Part shown: positions 36,030 through 43,745 of the stretch, piece after piece | Layout of the letters: each line of letters begins with the position of its first letter | Numbering within the stretch: position 1 is the stretch's first letter | Assembly: GCA_034926605.1 (NCBI GenBank) | Contig: JAYFQV010000002.1 | Span: 186,001-250,000 of the forward strand | Length of the DNA: 64,000 nucleotides | Direction: 5' to 3' | Source of the DNA: CALXXL01 sp034926605 | Lineage (GTDB): Bacteria; Verrucomicrobiota; Lentisphaeria; Victivallales; Victivallaceae | Notes under the pieces: generated by a model | What the model saw: only the letters and a program-made list of their open reading frames with translations | What the model was told of the DNA's origin: nothing | The model's database searches: none | Position numbers and translations under genes: made by a program

Positions 36030-36875
36030 TCAGCTTTTTGCATCCTGGGCCATCATTGCCGTCGCCAGTTCCACGTTGCGCGGGTGGCCGGGCTTCACCG
36101 CGATCACACAACCGCGCACCCGCTTGCCGCACAGGAACAGGTCGCCGGTGATATCCAGAATCTTGTGGCGGACGATTTCGTTTTGCCACAGCAGTTTTTC
36201 CTTGCAGAAAATTGCGCCGCCGTGCATGATTGCGGCGTTGTCGAGGCTGCCGCCGCGAATTAGCCCCATGGAGAGCAACTGGCGGAGATCATCGAATGCC
36301 ACGAATGTTCTGGCCGGGGCGATTTCCTTTTCGAAATTTTCCCGGGTGATCTCGATTTCCATGAATTGCGGGTCGAACGGGCAGCCGGCAAAGCTGGTGG
36401 TGCAGAAAACCCGCAGGGAATCCTCCTGATGCGGGGCGATGACCATCTGGGTATGCCCGCCGTTCACGTGGATCGGTGCCGAAGGGCGGAACACCGCGGC
36501 TTCGGCAGACTGTTCTTCGAGTCCGGTGGCTATTATGCCGGCGAAATATTCGCGCGCCGACCCGTCCAGGATGGGCGGCTCGGGGCCGTCCATGTCCACT
36601 ATTGCATTATCCACACCGCAGGCGTGGAGGCTGGCCATAATATGCTCCACCGTGCCCACCGTGGCCCCGTTGCCGGAGATGGTGGTGCCACGACGGACGT
36701 CCACCACGTTGGAGGCCACCGCCCGCACCGAAGGGGTGCCGGTCACATCCACCCGACGGAACCAGATGCCGGTGTTTTCCGGCGCGGGATTTATCTTCAG
36801 GGTGGCCCGGACTCCGGTATGCAGGGTTATGCCGGAATATACGGCCTTGCCGCGCAGCGTTTGTTGTTTTTCCAT
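36030..36875 (-). CDS. lpxC: UDP-3-O-acyl-N-acetylglucosamine deacetylase
   Basis: 281 aa. First committed step of lipid A synthesis, a zinc deacetylase. The zinc His is in TVEHIMASLHACGVDNA, the second zinc His and Asp in RHKILDITGDLFLCG, and the GPEPPILDGSA loop is conserved. It proves a Gram-negative envelope with LPS. In Bacteroidetes and related groups LpxC and FabZ are one protein; here they are separate neighbouring genes. A promoter lies at 36917-36945. Confidence 0.94.
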   Translation of the reverse strand: MEKQQTLRGKAVYSGITLHTGVRATLKINPAPENTGIWFRRVDVTGTPSVRAVASNVVDVRRGTTISGNGATVGTVEHIMASLHACGVDNAIVDMDGPEPPILDGSAREYFAGIIATGLEEQSAEAAVFRPSAPIHVNGGHTQMVIAPHQEDSLRVFCTTSFAGCPFDPQFMEIEITRENFEKEIAPARTFVAFDDLRQLLSMGLIRGGSLDNAAIMHGGAIFCKEKLLWQNEIVRHKILDITGDLFLCGKRVRGCVIAVKPGHPRNVELATAMMAQDAKS

Positions 36876-36916
36876 TTATCCAATGTTTTTTACTTGCAAA
36901 AAATATAATTGGACAT

Positions 36917-36945
36917 AATATAATACCGCTTAAACATATTTTCAA
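36917..36945 (-). promoter_or_regulatory. Promoter of the lpxC-fabZ-yifB operon
   Basis: On the minus strand, -35 TTGAAA (36940-36945), 17-nt spacer, -10 TATATT (36917-36922). The leader is about 35 nt. On the other strand TTGCAA (36894-36899) and TATAAT (36919-36924) could drive miaA, but their 19-nt spacing is long. Confidence 0.55.
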
Positions 36946-36961
36946 AAAATTTTCCAAATTA

Positions 36962-37912
36962 ATGACAAAGAAGCTGAAGATCGTTGCAGTCACAGGGCCG
37001 ACCGCCACCGGAAAAACGGCGCTGGCGGTGAACCTTGCACGTAAATTCGGCGGTGAGATAATCAGCGTCGACTCCCGACAGGTATACCGGCATTTGGACA
37101 TAGGGACCGGAAAGGATATCGAGGAATATGGCGAAATACCATGCCACCTTATCGACATCGTTCCGCCCGGCGGCGAGTACCACCTGAAAGCGTTTTGCGC
37201 CGATGCCGCGCAAGCCGTCGAAGATATCGCCTCGCGCGGGAAACTTCCAATATTGTGCGGCGGAACCGCCTTGTATCTTCATGCTTTTCTGAGGGGGTAC
37301 ACCCTGCCCGGCAGTGCGCCCGCTCCGGAGGTGCGGGCCCGTCTCGACCGAGCTACGCTGGAGGAGCTTCAGTCCGAGCTCAGCCGTCTCGATCCCGGAT
37401 TCTACTCGGGGTTTTCCGAGAGGGACAACTTTACCCGGGTTCGTCGCCAGCTGGAATTGCGGCTGCTGCCGCCGGGCGAACCGACTTCAACTCCCGCTTA
37501 TGACGCATTGGTGCTCGGTGTGCTCTATCCCCGTGCCGAGGTGCGCGCCCGCATAGAGGAGCGCCTTGATCGCAGACTGGAGGCGGGGATGGTGGATGAA
37601 GTCCGTCGGCTGCACGACGAGTTCAATATGAGTTGGGAGAAACTTGAATTTTTAGGGCTGGAATATCGTTTTGTTGCAGAATATCTCCAGGGCGCAACCG
37701 ATTTTGACGAGATGCGCCGCACGCTGCTGGATCATATCCGGCAGTTCGCCAAGCGGCAGGATATTTTCTTCCGCAAAATGGAGCGCGAAGGAGTGGACAT
37801 ACATTGGATCGAGCGCGGCGACCCGGCGCGGGCCGAAAAACTGATGGCCGATTTTCTCGCGGGCAACCCGCCGCCGGGGCCAGGATTCAGGCTGATGAAC
37901 TTTAAGAATTGA
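36962..37912 (+). CDS. miaA: tRNA dimethylallyltransferase
   Basis: 316 aa. It adds an isopentenyl group to A37 of tRNAs reading U-starting codons. P-loop GPTATGKTAL, DSRQVYRHLDIGTGKD and GGTALYLHAFLRG are conserved; the anticodon-binding insert and the C-terminal region with FAKRQ are present. Divergent from lpxC with an 86-nt gap. No SD is seen before the ATG. Confidence 0.94.
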   Translation: MTKKLKIVAVTGPTATGKTALAVNLARKFGGEIISVDSRQVYRHLDIGTGKDIEEYGEIPCHLIDIVPPGGEYHLKAFCADAAQAVEDIASRGKLPILCGGTALYLHAFLRGYTLPGSAPAPEVRARLDRATLEELQSELSRLDPGFYSGFSERDNFTRVRRQLELRLLPPGEPTSTPAYDALVLGVLYPRAEVRARIEERLDRRLEAGMVDEVRRLHDEFNMSWEKLEFLGLEYRFVAEYLQGATDFDEMRRTLLDHIRQFAKRQDIFFRKMEREGVDIHWIERGDPARAEKLMADFLAGNPPPGPGFRLMNFKN

Positions 37913-37934
37913 AATTCGGAGGAAAGGTGAAAGA

Positions 37935-39533
37935 ATGCGTTTCCGTATAACCCTGCTGCTGTTTTTGTGTTGGTTTTCCGTTGCCGCCAGCGAACTGAAA
38001 TTCGCCTGGCTTACCGACATCCATGTGGTGGAGGGCAACGCCAATTCCGGACAACTGGCGAAAGCGGTGGCCGAGATCAACGCCGGGGACTCTGAATTCG
38101 TGATCCTTTCCGGAGACCTGACCAACACCGGTGACAACCAGCTGGTGTTTGCCGCCAGACTGCTTTCCGAACTGAAAAAACCGCTGTATGCGATTCCCGG
38201 CAATCATGAGACCAATTGGAGCCGCGACCCCGGACTTGAGGAGTTTTCCCGTCTGTTCGGAGGCCGTACTTTTGTGTTTCGCGCCGGAAACATCCTGTTT
38301 GCCGGATTTCCCTCCGGGCCGTGGGGGCATATGGGGGACGGTTATGTCGAACCGGCAGACCTTGCCTCCGTCGGCGCAAAACTCGACGCCGGGCTGAAAC
38401 CTGGTGACCGGGTGGTGTTTGTCTGCCATTATCCCCTGACTTCCGATGTCGGCAACGTAAGGGAGGTGATCTTGTTCATGAAAAAATATCCCGTGGCGGC
38501 GGTATTGTCCGGGCATACTCATCAGCTGGCATTGCTGAACGCCGACGGCATTTCAAATGCGGTGGGCCGCGCGTTGTCGCTGCGCCATTCGGACGAAACC
38601 GATGCCGGGTACAATCTGGTCACGATGGGTGACGACGGCCGGATTACCATTTACAACAAGACCATCGGCCGCGATCCTGTAAAGGCTTACAGCTTCATTC
38701 CCGGCGATGGGGCGGGAGAGAAGATTGAATACGTTCCATTCGCCGAGTCCTCGGTACCCGAACTGAAAAACCTCGGCAGGGTCAAGTATTTCCCGGTGGT
38801 GCCGGAATATGCGCCGCCCGGCGGCGGTGCCCGGATCGGGTTTCGGCTGACGCCGGATTGTCTTGAGGCGTTTGATGCTCAGTCGGGAAAAAGGCTTTGG
38901 ACTTTTTCCCCGGAAGGCCGTTTTCAAGCCCCTCCGGCAGTGCGCGACGGCCTGGTGGCGGTCGGCATGTGGGGGCAACCCCGGCTGTTCGTGCTTGACG
39001 CGGTGTCGGGCAAGATGAAGTGGAGTTGGAACGACGGCTCCTCCGAGGTTTTGTTCTCTCCCGGAAACGTGACGCCGGTGATCGGCGAACGCAACATCGC
39101 GATTGTGGCTCCCGACCGCTATCTGACCATTTTCGACCGCGAAACCGGTGAGGTGAAATTACGCAGCAACGAGTATAAATTCCGCGAATCGCTGGGGCCG
39201 GGATCCGACGGCCGCATCGCCAACGCCAAGACCATGGACGGCAAGTTGGTGGTGATCGATGTGGACGCGGCGCATATTGTAAACGCATTTGATGCCGGGC
39301 TTGGCTTTGAGCACACCCCGGTTCCGCCGCTGGAGCTGAACGGCGACGTGATCATGGCCGGCCACCGCGGCGATCTCGTACGCATTTCCCCGGCTTCCGG
39401 CGGGATAAAATGGCACTGCCGTCCGTCGGAGTGCGGATACACGTTTGTCGGGCAGGTTGCGCTGCCGGGCGTCGGGAGCCGCCTGGCGGCGGTAGCGGAC
39501 GACGGCAATGTGTTCGTATTTGACGCGAACTAA
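37935..39533 (+). CDS. Secreted metallophosphoesterase with PQQ-like beta-propeller
   Basis: 532 aa. MRFRITLLLFLCWFSVAAS is a signal peptide. The calcineurin-type domain (about 20-250) shows all metal motifs: TDIHV, SGDLTNTG, GNHET, CHYPL and SGHTHQLAL. From about residue 290, repeats such as FDAQSGKRLWTF, LDAVSGKMKWSW and FDRETGEVKLRS are PQQ-like WD-type propeller blades. The combination suggests a periplasmic phosphodiesterase with a protein- or substrate-binding propeller. Substrate unknown. SD GGAGG lies 13-17 nt before the ATG. Confidence 0.85.
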   Translation: MRFRITLLLFLCWFSVAASELKFAWLTDIHVVEGNANSGQLAKAVAEINAGDSEFVILSGDLTNTGDNQLVFAARLLSELKKPLYAIPGNHETNWSRDPGLEEFSRLFGGRTFVFRAGNILFAGFPSGPWGHMGDGYVEPADLASVGAKLDAGLKPGDRVVFVCHYPLTSDVGNVREVILFMKKYPVAAVLSGHTHQLALLNADGISNAVGRALSLRHSDETDAGYNLVTMGDDGRITIYNKTIGRDPVKAYSFIPGDGAGEKIEYVPFAESSVPELKNLGRVKYFPVVPEYAPPGGGARIGFRLTPDCLEAFDAQSGKRLWTFSPEGRFQAPPAVRDGLVAVGMWGQPRLFVLDAVSGKMKWSWNDGSSEVLFSPGNVTPVIGERNIAIVAPDRYLTIFDRETGEVKLRSNEYKFRESLGPGSDGRIANAKTMDGKLVVIDVDAAHIVNAFDAGLGFEHTPVPPLELNGDVIMAGHRGDLVRISPASGGIKWHCRPSECGYTFVGQVALPGVGSRLAAVADDGNVFVFDAN

Positions 39534-39561
39534 TTGCATTTGGTGTTTCCCGGTATATATT
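39534..39561 (+). promoter_or_regulatory. Promoter of the permease-AMMECR1-FAD-hisB unit
   Basis: -35 TTGCAT begins one base after the previous stop codon (39534-39539), 16-nt spacer, -10 TATATT (39556-39561). Only 8 nt separate the -10 from the ATG at 39570, so the transcript would start at or next to the start codon. No SD is present. Confidence 0.55.
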
Positions 39562-39569
39562 ATTCCATT

Positions 39570-40730
39570 ATGAGCAAACCCAGCAAGGCGATATTGAAAC
39601 AGATGGTCACCGTGCCGCGGCGGTGGGGCTCCCTGCCGACGGTGGACGGTTACGTCATGCGCGAATTCATGGTCAAATTTTCGATTCTGATTCTGGTTTT
39701 CGCTATTCTTTTCGTGCTGTCAGACGTGTTCAACGATCTCTCCGACTTCCTCGACGAGGGCGCTCCCGTTTTTGATACCATCAGATATTTTCTGCTGCGG
39801 CTGCCCGGCAATATCACTTTTGTGCTGCCGATAAGCGTGCTTTTGGGCTGCATGTGGACAATGGCGATGTTCGGCAAGAATCTGGAGGTCACCGCGATGC
39901 GTGCCTCCGGCCTTTCACTGCTGCGTTGCGGACGGTCGATCTTCTTGGTCGGCATTCTGGTCTCTCTGGTCAACATATATTTCAACGAGATGCTGGTGCC
40001 GCAGTACAATCTGCGGGCGGAGCAGGAAAAAACCCGGCTGACCAGGAAGCCGGGCTATTTGGAGGATTATCAGAAGCTGCTTATCTTCAAAAGCTTTGAT
40101 GATCGCCGTACCTGGCGGTTTGAAACTTTCGACGACGGCGGCGAATATAGCGGGGTGACCCTTAAGATCTTCCGGGAGGATGGTACGCTGGAACGCTACA
40201 TCACCTGCGACCATGCCGAATATCACTTCGAGAAGGGGTGGATTTTTCACGACGGCAGCGAAACCGAGTATACGCTTGACGGTTTTATGCGCAAAGGCGA
40301 CAAGCCGTTTGAAACCCTGGTTATGGGTAAGGAACCGGTATCAGAAACCCCGGTCGATATAAAGAACGCAGTGCGGGCGGTGGATCAGCTGCCGTGTTGG
40401 ACGATCTTGGAAATGCTTACCAACTCCGAGTTTATGTCCAAGCGGGCACGCGGTATATACTGGACGATGTTCTGGTACCGCCTGGCCTTTCCGTGGGCCA
40501 GTTTCATAGCCGTGTTTCTCGGCATTCCGCTGGCGACCAAGAATGAACGTTCCGGCATCATGATGGCGGTTATTACCGCGGTGGTCATCATCGTGGCCTA
40601 TATCGTAACCAGCGAAGCCTTCAAGGTTTTCGGGCAATGGGGAATACTTCCGCCGCTGGTGGCCGGCTTGGCGCCGACGCTTGCGTTCATCGCCTACGGA
40701 TACTGGAATGTCCGGCGCGATCAGATATAA
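39570..40730 (+). CDS. LptF/LptG family permease (YjgP/YjgQ)
   Basis: 386 aa, six transmembrane helices with a periplasmic beta-jellyroll domain in the middle (about 130-280). VDGYVMREFMVKFSILILVF and LPISVLLGCMWTMAMFGKN with EVTAMRASGLSLLR (coupling helix) are typical. With LptB it extracts LPS from the inner membrane. Whether it is F or G is not clear; no second permease gene lies here. The ATG at 39570 fits the family; the TTG at 39534 lies in the promoter. Initiation has no SD, so the mRNA may be leaderless. Confidence 0.9.
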   Translation: MSKPSKAILKQMVTVPRRWGSLPTVDGYVMREFMVKFSILILVFAILFVLSDVFNDLSDFLDEGAPVFDTIRYFLLRLPGNITFVLPISVLLGCMWTMAMFGKNLEVTAMRASGLSLLRCGRSIFLVGILVSLVNIYFNEMLVPQYNLRAEQEKTRLTRKPGYLEDYQKLLIFKSFDDRRTWRFETFDDGGEYSGVTLKIFREDGTLERYITCDHAEYHFEKGWIFHDGSETEYTLDGFMRKGDKPFETLVMGKEPVSETPVDIKNAVRAVDQLPCWTILEMLTNSEFMSKRARGIYWTMFWYRLAFPWASFIAVFLGIPLATKNERSGIMMAVITAVVIIVAYIVTSEAFKVFGQWGILPPLVAGLAPTLAFIAYGYWNVRRDQI

Positions 40731-40748
40731 TTTGGGGAGGGTGGCAAA

Positions 40749-41303
40749 ATGGAAAACCGTTTCAGCGCTTCCGAACGCAACGAGATATTGCGCTATGTGC
40801 GCGGTGTGATCGGCCACAAACTGGCCGGACTGCCGGTGGAGCCGCCGCCGGAAATAGACAAGTTGCACGCCCGCGGAGGATGCTTCGTGACGCTTAACTC
40901 CGCATCCGGCGAACTGCGCGGCTGCATTGGAACCATCGACTCTCCGGAGCCGCTTGGCGACAATCTGCGGCGCAACGCGCTGAACGCGGCGATACATGAT
41001 CCGCGTTTTGCGCCGGTGGCGCCGGACGAATTGCCGTCATTGACCATCGAGGTGTCGATACTGACTTCTCCGACCGGGATCGGCTCGCCGGAAGAGTTCG
41101 TTGTCGGCAGGCATGGCATTATTCTTGAGCTGGGTCAGTTCCACGCGGTGTTCCTGCCGCAGGTGGCGCCCGAGCAGGGGTGGAACCGCGAAACCACTTT
41201 GCGTTATCTGTCGCGCAAGGCCGGGCTGCCGGCCGACGCGTGGAAGCATCCGCAAGCGCGATTCAGCGTGTTCGAAGCTGAAGTGTTCAGCGAAAAGAAG
41301 TGA
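40749..41303 (+). CDS. AMMECR1-domain protein (AmmeMemoRadiSam system protein A)
   Basis: 184 aa. GGCFVTLNSASGELRGCIGTI is the signature LRGCIG segment of AMMECR1 proteins. The protein usually goes with Memo-domain and radical SAM proteins in the AmmeMemoRadiSam set. Neither partner is next to it here. It lies 18 nt after the permease and overlaps the FAD protein gene by 1 nt. Function of the family is unknown. Confidence 0.88.
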   Translation: MENRFSASERNEILRYVRGVIGHKLAGLPVEPPPEIDKLHARGGCFVTLNSASGELRGCIGTIDSPEPLGDNLRRNALNAAIHDPRFAPVAPDELPSLTIEVSILTSPTGIGSPEEFVVGRHGIILELGQFHAVFLPQVAPEQGWNRETTLRYLSRKAGLPADAWKHPQARFSVFEAEVFSEKK

Positions 41304-42901
41304 TGATATTTACCTATAAAATCCCTGAATTCCGGTTGAACGCTCTAAAATGCCCGCTGCCTTACGCGGCGGTGGATGGCGCGCTGCGCGAACCGCTGGC
41401 CGCGTTTCTGAACGTGGCTCCGGGAATGGTACTGGACTATCGCATACTGAAGAAAAGCGTGGATTCCCGGCGAGGCGCCCCGGAACTGATCTACTCTGTT
41501 TTGGTGGATTCGGCGGCGGAACTTCCGTTTGAGAAGATATCTCCGACGGAGGCGGCGGAACTGACCGGCGCGGACGCTCCTGCGATGGAGCCGGTCATCG
41601 GAGACCGCCGGGTAGTTGTGATCGGCACCGGCCCGGCCGGATTGTTCGCCGCGGTGGCGCTGGCCTCTGCCGGGGCGGCGGTGACAGTGGTTGACGCTGG
41701 CCGCCGGGTTGACCGCCGTGCCGCCGACATTGCGCGCTTTTTCGCTACCCGCAGCTTCGAGGACAACAGTAACTACCTGATCGGCGAAGGCGGCGCCGGG
41801 GCGTTTTCCGATGGCAAGCTCTACACCCGCAACCGCGATGCGCGCATCGGCTGGGTGCTGCGGAAATTCGTAGATTCCGGCGCGGAGCCGGAGACGTTAT
41901 ATCTCAAGCGTCCCCATCTCGGCTCCGATCGATTGCCGGGCATTGTTACCAAGTTGCGCGAGGAAGCCGAGGCGATGGGGGCGCAATTCCGCTTCGAGGC
42001 CGAGGTTTCCGGTATTATCGAGAAGAACGGCGTCTGTAACGGAATCCGTTTGACGGATGGCGAAATGATTGAGGCCGACGCAGTGGTTTTCGCCGGCGGT
42101 CTTGGTGCGCGGCGGCTGGTGCGGACATTGATAGAAAAGCTGGAATATGACCTTAAACCGTTCCAGATAGGCTGCCGCATAGAGCACCCGCAATCATTGG
42201 TTGATCTGCGGCAATACCGGGTGAAGCCGCGTCCCTTGTGCCTCGGCGCGGCGGAGTACAATCTGGCGATGTCGCCAAACGAACGTCGGCCGGGAGTTTC
42301 GACTTTCTGCATGTGCCCCGGTGGTGAAGTGATTCCGGCGGCGGCGTTTTCCGGCGAACTTTCCAGCAACGGCATGAGCCTTTCCGCGCGTAGCGGCGAA
42401 TTTGCCAATACCGCGCTGGTGGTTACTCCGCGGAAGTTGAATTTTTCCGGCGGGAACGAGGCTTTCGATTTTCTGGCCGATCTTGGGAAGCGGGTTTTCG
42501 ATTCCGGCGGCGGGGATTATTCGTTTCCGGCGCAGTCGGCGGAAGGCTTTTTGCGGGGAGAGACCCGGATCGAGCGGTTGAGATCAAGCGTCCGTCTGGG
42601 GCTGCGGCCGTTCAATCTTGCCTCACTGCTGCCGGGCGAGGCGGTGAAAAGCCTGCGCGAGGCGTTGCGCGATTTCGACCGTAGGTTTCCCGGCTATATT
42701 CGGCACGGCAACCTGATCGGGGTGGAATCGTACGTCTCCAGTCCGGTACGTTTCCGGCGCGGCGACGACGGTTCCAGTTCACTGCCGGGATTTTTTCCTT
42801 GCGGCGAAGCCGCCGGAATGGCCGGCGGAATCATGTCCGCCGCGGTGGACGGGATTGACACGGCCCAGAAAACTGCTATATTTTTAAATAAACGGAGGTA
42901 A
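41303..42901 (+). CDS. FAD-dependent oxidoreductase (COG2509-type)
   Basis: 532 aa. An N-terminal domain of about 95 residues (FRLNALKCPLPYAA, YRILKKSVDSRR) precedes a Rossmann fold with VIGTGPAGLFAAVALA and FEDNSNYLIGEGGAGAFSDGKLYTR, the hallmarks of the COG2509 uncharacterised dehydrogenases. Late segments FFPCGEAAGMAGGIMSAAVDGI close the FAD site. The ATG overlaps the AMMECR1 stop by one base. The physiological substrate is not known. Confidence 0.88.
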   Translation: MIFTYKIPEFRLNALKCPLPYAAVDGALREPLAAFLNVAPGMVLDYRILKKSVDSRRGAPELIYSVLVDSAAELPFEKISPTEAAELTGADAPAMEPVIGDRRVVVIGTGPAGLFAAVALASAGAAVTVVDAGRRVDRRAADIARFFATRSFEDNSNYLIGEGGAGAFSDGKLYTRNRDARIGWVLRKFVDSGAEPETLYLKRPHLGSDRLPGIVTKLREEAEAMGAQFRFEAEVSGIIEKNGVCNGIRLTDGEMIEADAVVFAGGLGARRLVRTLIEKLEYDLKPFQIGCRIEHPQSLVDLRQYRVKPRPLCLGAAEYNLAMSPNERRPGVSTFCMCPGGEVIPAAAFSGELSSNGMSLSARSGEFANTALVVTPRKLNFSGGNEAFDFLADLGKRVFDSGGGDYSFPAQSAEGFLRGETRIERLRSSVRLGLRPFNLASLLPGEAVKSLREALRDFDRRFPGYIRHGNLIGVESYVSSPVRFRRGDDGSSSLPGFFPCGEAAGMAGGIMSAAVDGIDTAQKTAIFLNKRR

Positions 42902-42904
42902 CCA

Positions 42905-43495
42905 ATGCCGAGAACAGCCACCATTGAACGCAATACCCGCGAAACACAAATATCTCTCACCATTAATCTCGACGGCTCCGGCAAGGCGAAGATCGATTGC
43001 CCGGTGAAGTTTATGACGCACATGCTGGAGCTGTTCGCCAGGCACGGGCTTTTTGACCTCGAATGCAAAATCAATGGCGATACCGACGTCGATTATCATC
43101 ACACCATGGAAGACCTCGGGCTGGTGCTTGGCGAGGCGATCGCCAAGGCCTGCGGCGACAAACGCGGCATTCGCCGTTACGGATCGATGATCCTGCCGAT
43201 GGACGAAACGCTGGTGCTGGCCGCGCTGGACCTTTCCGGCCGTCCGTACCTGGTCTATAATGTGGTGCCGCCCGCCGCCTGCGTGAAAGACATCGACGTG
43301 TGCCTGTTCCATGAGTTTTTCCAGGCTCTGAGCGTTAAAGCCGGAATGAACCTGCATTTCAGGATGTTCGAGTCGGGCGAGGCGCATCACCTGTTCGAGG
43401 CGATGTTCAAGGCGTTTGCCCGCGCGCTGGACGAGGCCACCGGATTCGACCCGCGCATCGAGGGGCAGCTGCCTTCCACCAAGGGCGTTCTGTAA
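42905..43495 (+). CDS. hisB: Imidazoleglycerol-phosphate dehydratase
   Basis: 196 aa, monofunctional HisB. It dehydrates imidazoleglycerol phosphate in histidine synthesis. RNTRETQI, DVDYHHTMEDLGL with the paired manganese His and ILPMDETLVLAALDLSGRP, then SGEAHHLFEAMFKAFARAL with the second His pair. SD GGAGG lies 6 nt before the ATG. Only his gene in the window; it shares the transcript with unrelated genes. Confidence 0.95.
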   Translation: MPRTATIERNTRETQISLTINLDGSGKAKIDCPVKFMTHMLELFARHGLFDLECKINGDTDVDYHHTMEDLGLVLGEAIAKACGDKRGIRRYGSMILPMDETLVLAALDLSGRPYLVYNVVPPAACVKDIDVCLFHEFFQALSVKAGMNLHFRMFESGEAHHLFEAMFKAFARALDEATGFDPRIEGQLPSTKGVL

Positions 43496-43745
43496 ACGCG
43501 TTCAGCTCGGTCGAATATCATTTAAAATTGAATCGGCACACCTGTATGGTGTGCCGTAAAAACTTTAAAATAGATCAGGCGCCGGGGTTTTCTCCTCTTC
43601 CGCTGCTCACCGCTTCAAACTCCTCAGTGCCAGCCTCGGCGCCTTCACTATCCATATTATCATATTGCCGCGCATATTGCAAGGGGGGTGCCGGCTTTTT
43701 TTTGAAAAAAAGCCTCAAATGATATTTTTAACTTAAGGAACGGAA
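43496..43745. other. Intergenic region with two hairpins, no clear gene
   Basis: Hairpin 1: CGGCACACC (43534-43542), loop TGTAT, GGTGTGCCG (43548-43556), 9 pairs, 38 nt past hisB, no U-tract. Hairpin 2: GGCTTTTTTT (43693-43702) with AAAAAAAGCC (43705-43714), an unusual A/T stem 31 nt past the Lon-like gene stop on the minus strand. Between them only short frames occur that have no ribosome site. It probably holds the ends of two convergent transcripts. Confidence 0.5.
43534..43556 (+). terminator. Possible terminator hairpin after hisB
   Basis: Nine perfect pairs, CGGCACACC and GGTGTGCCG around TGTAT, but the following bases are TAAAAA rather than a T-run. It may be an RNA 3'-end stabiliser or a Rho-assisted end. 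Confidence 0.4.

Noticed and set aside
43528..43722. Small plus-strand ORF with a Cys pair (MVCRKNFK) after hisB
   Set aside because: It starts in the hairpin arm, lacks an SD, and runs through low-complexity sequence with the A/T hairpin.
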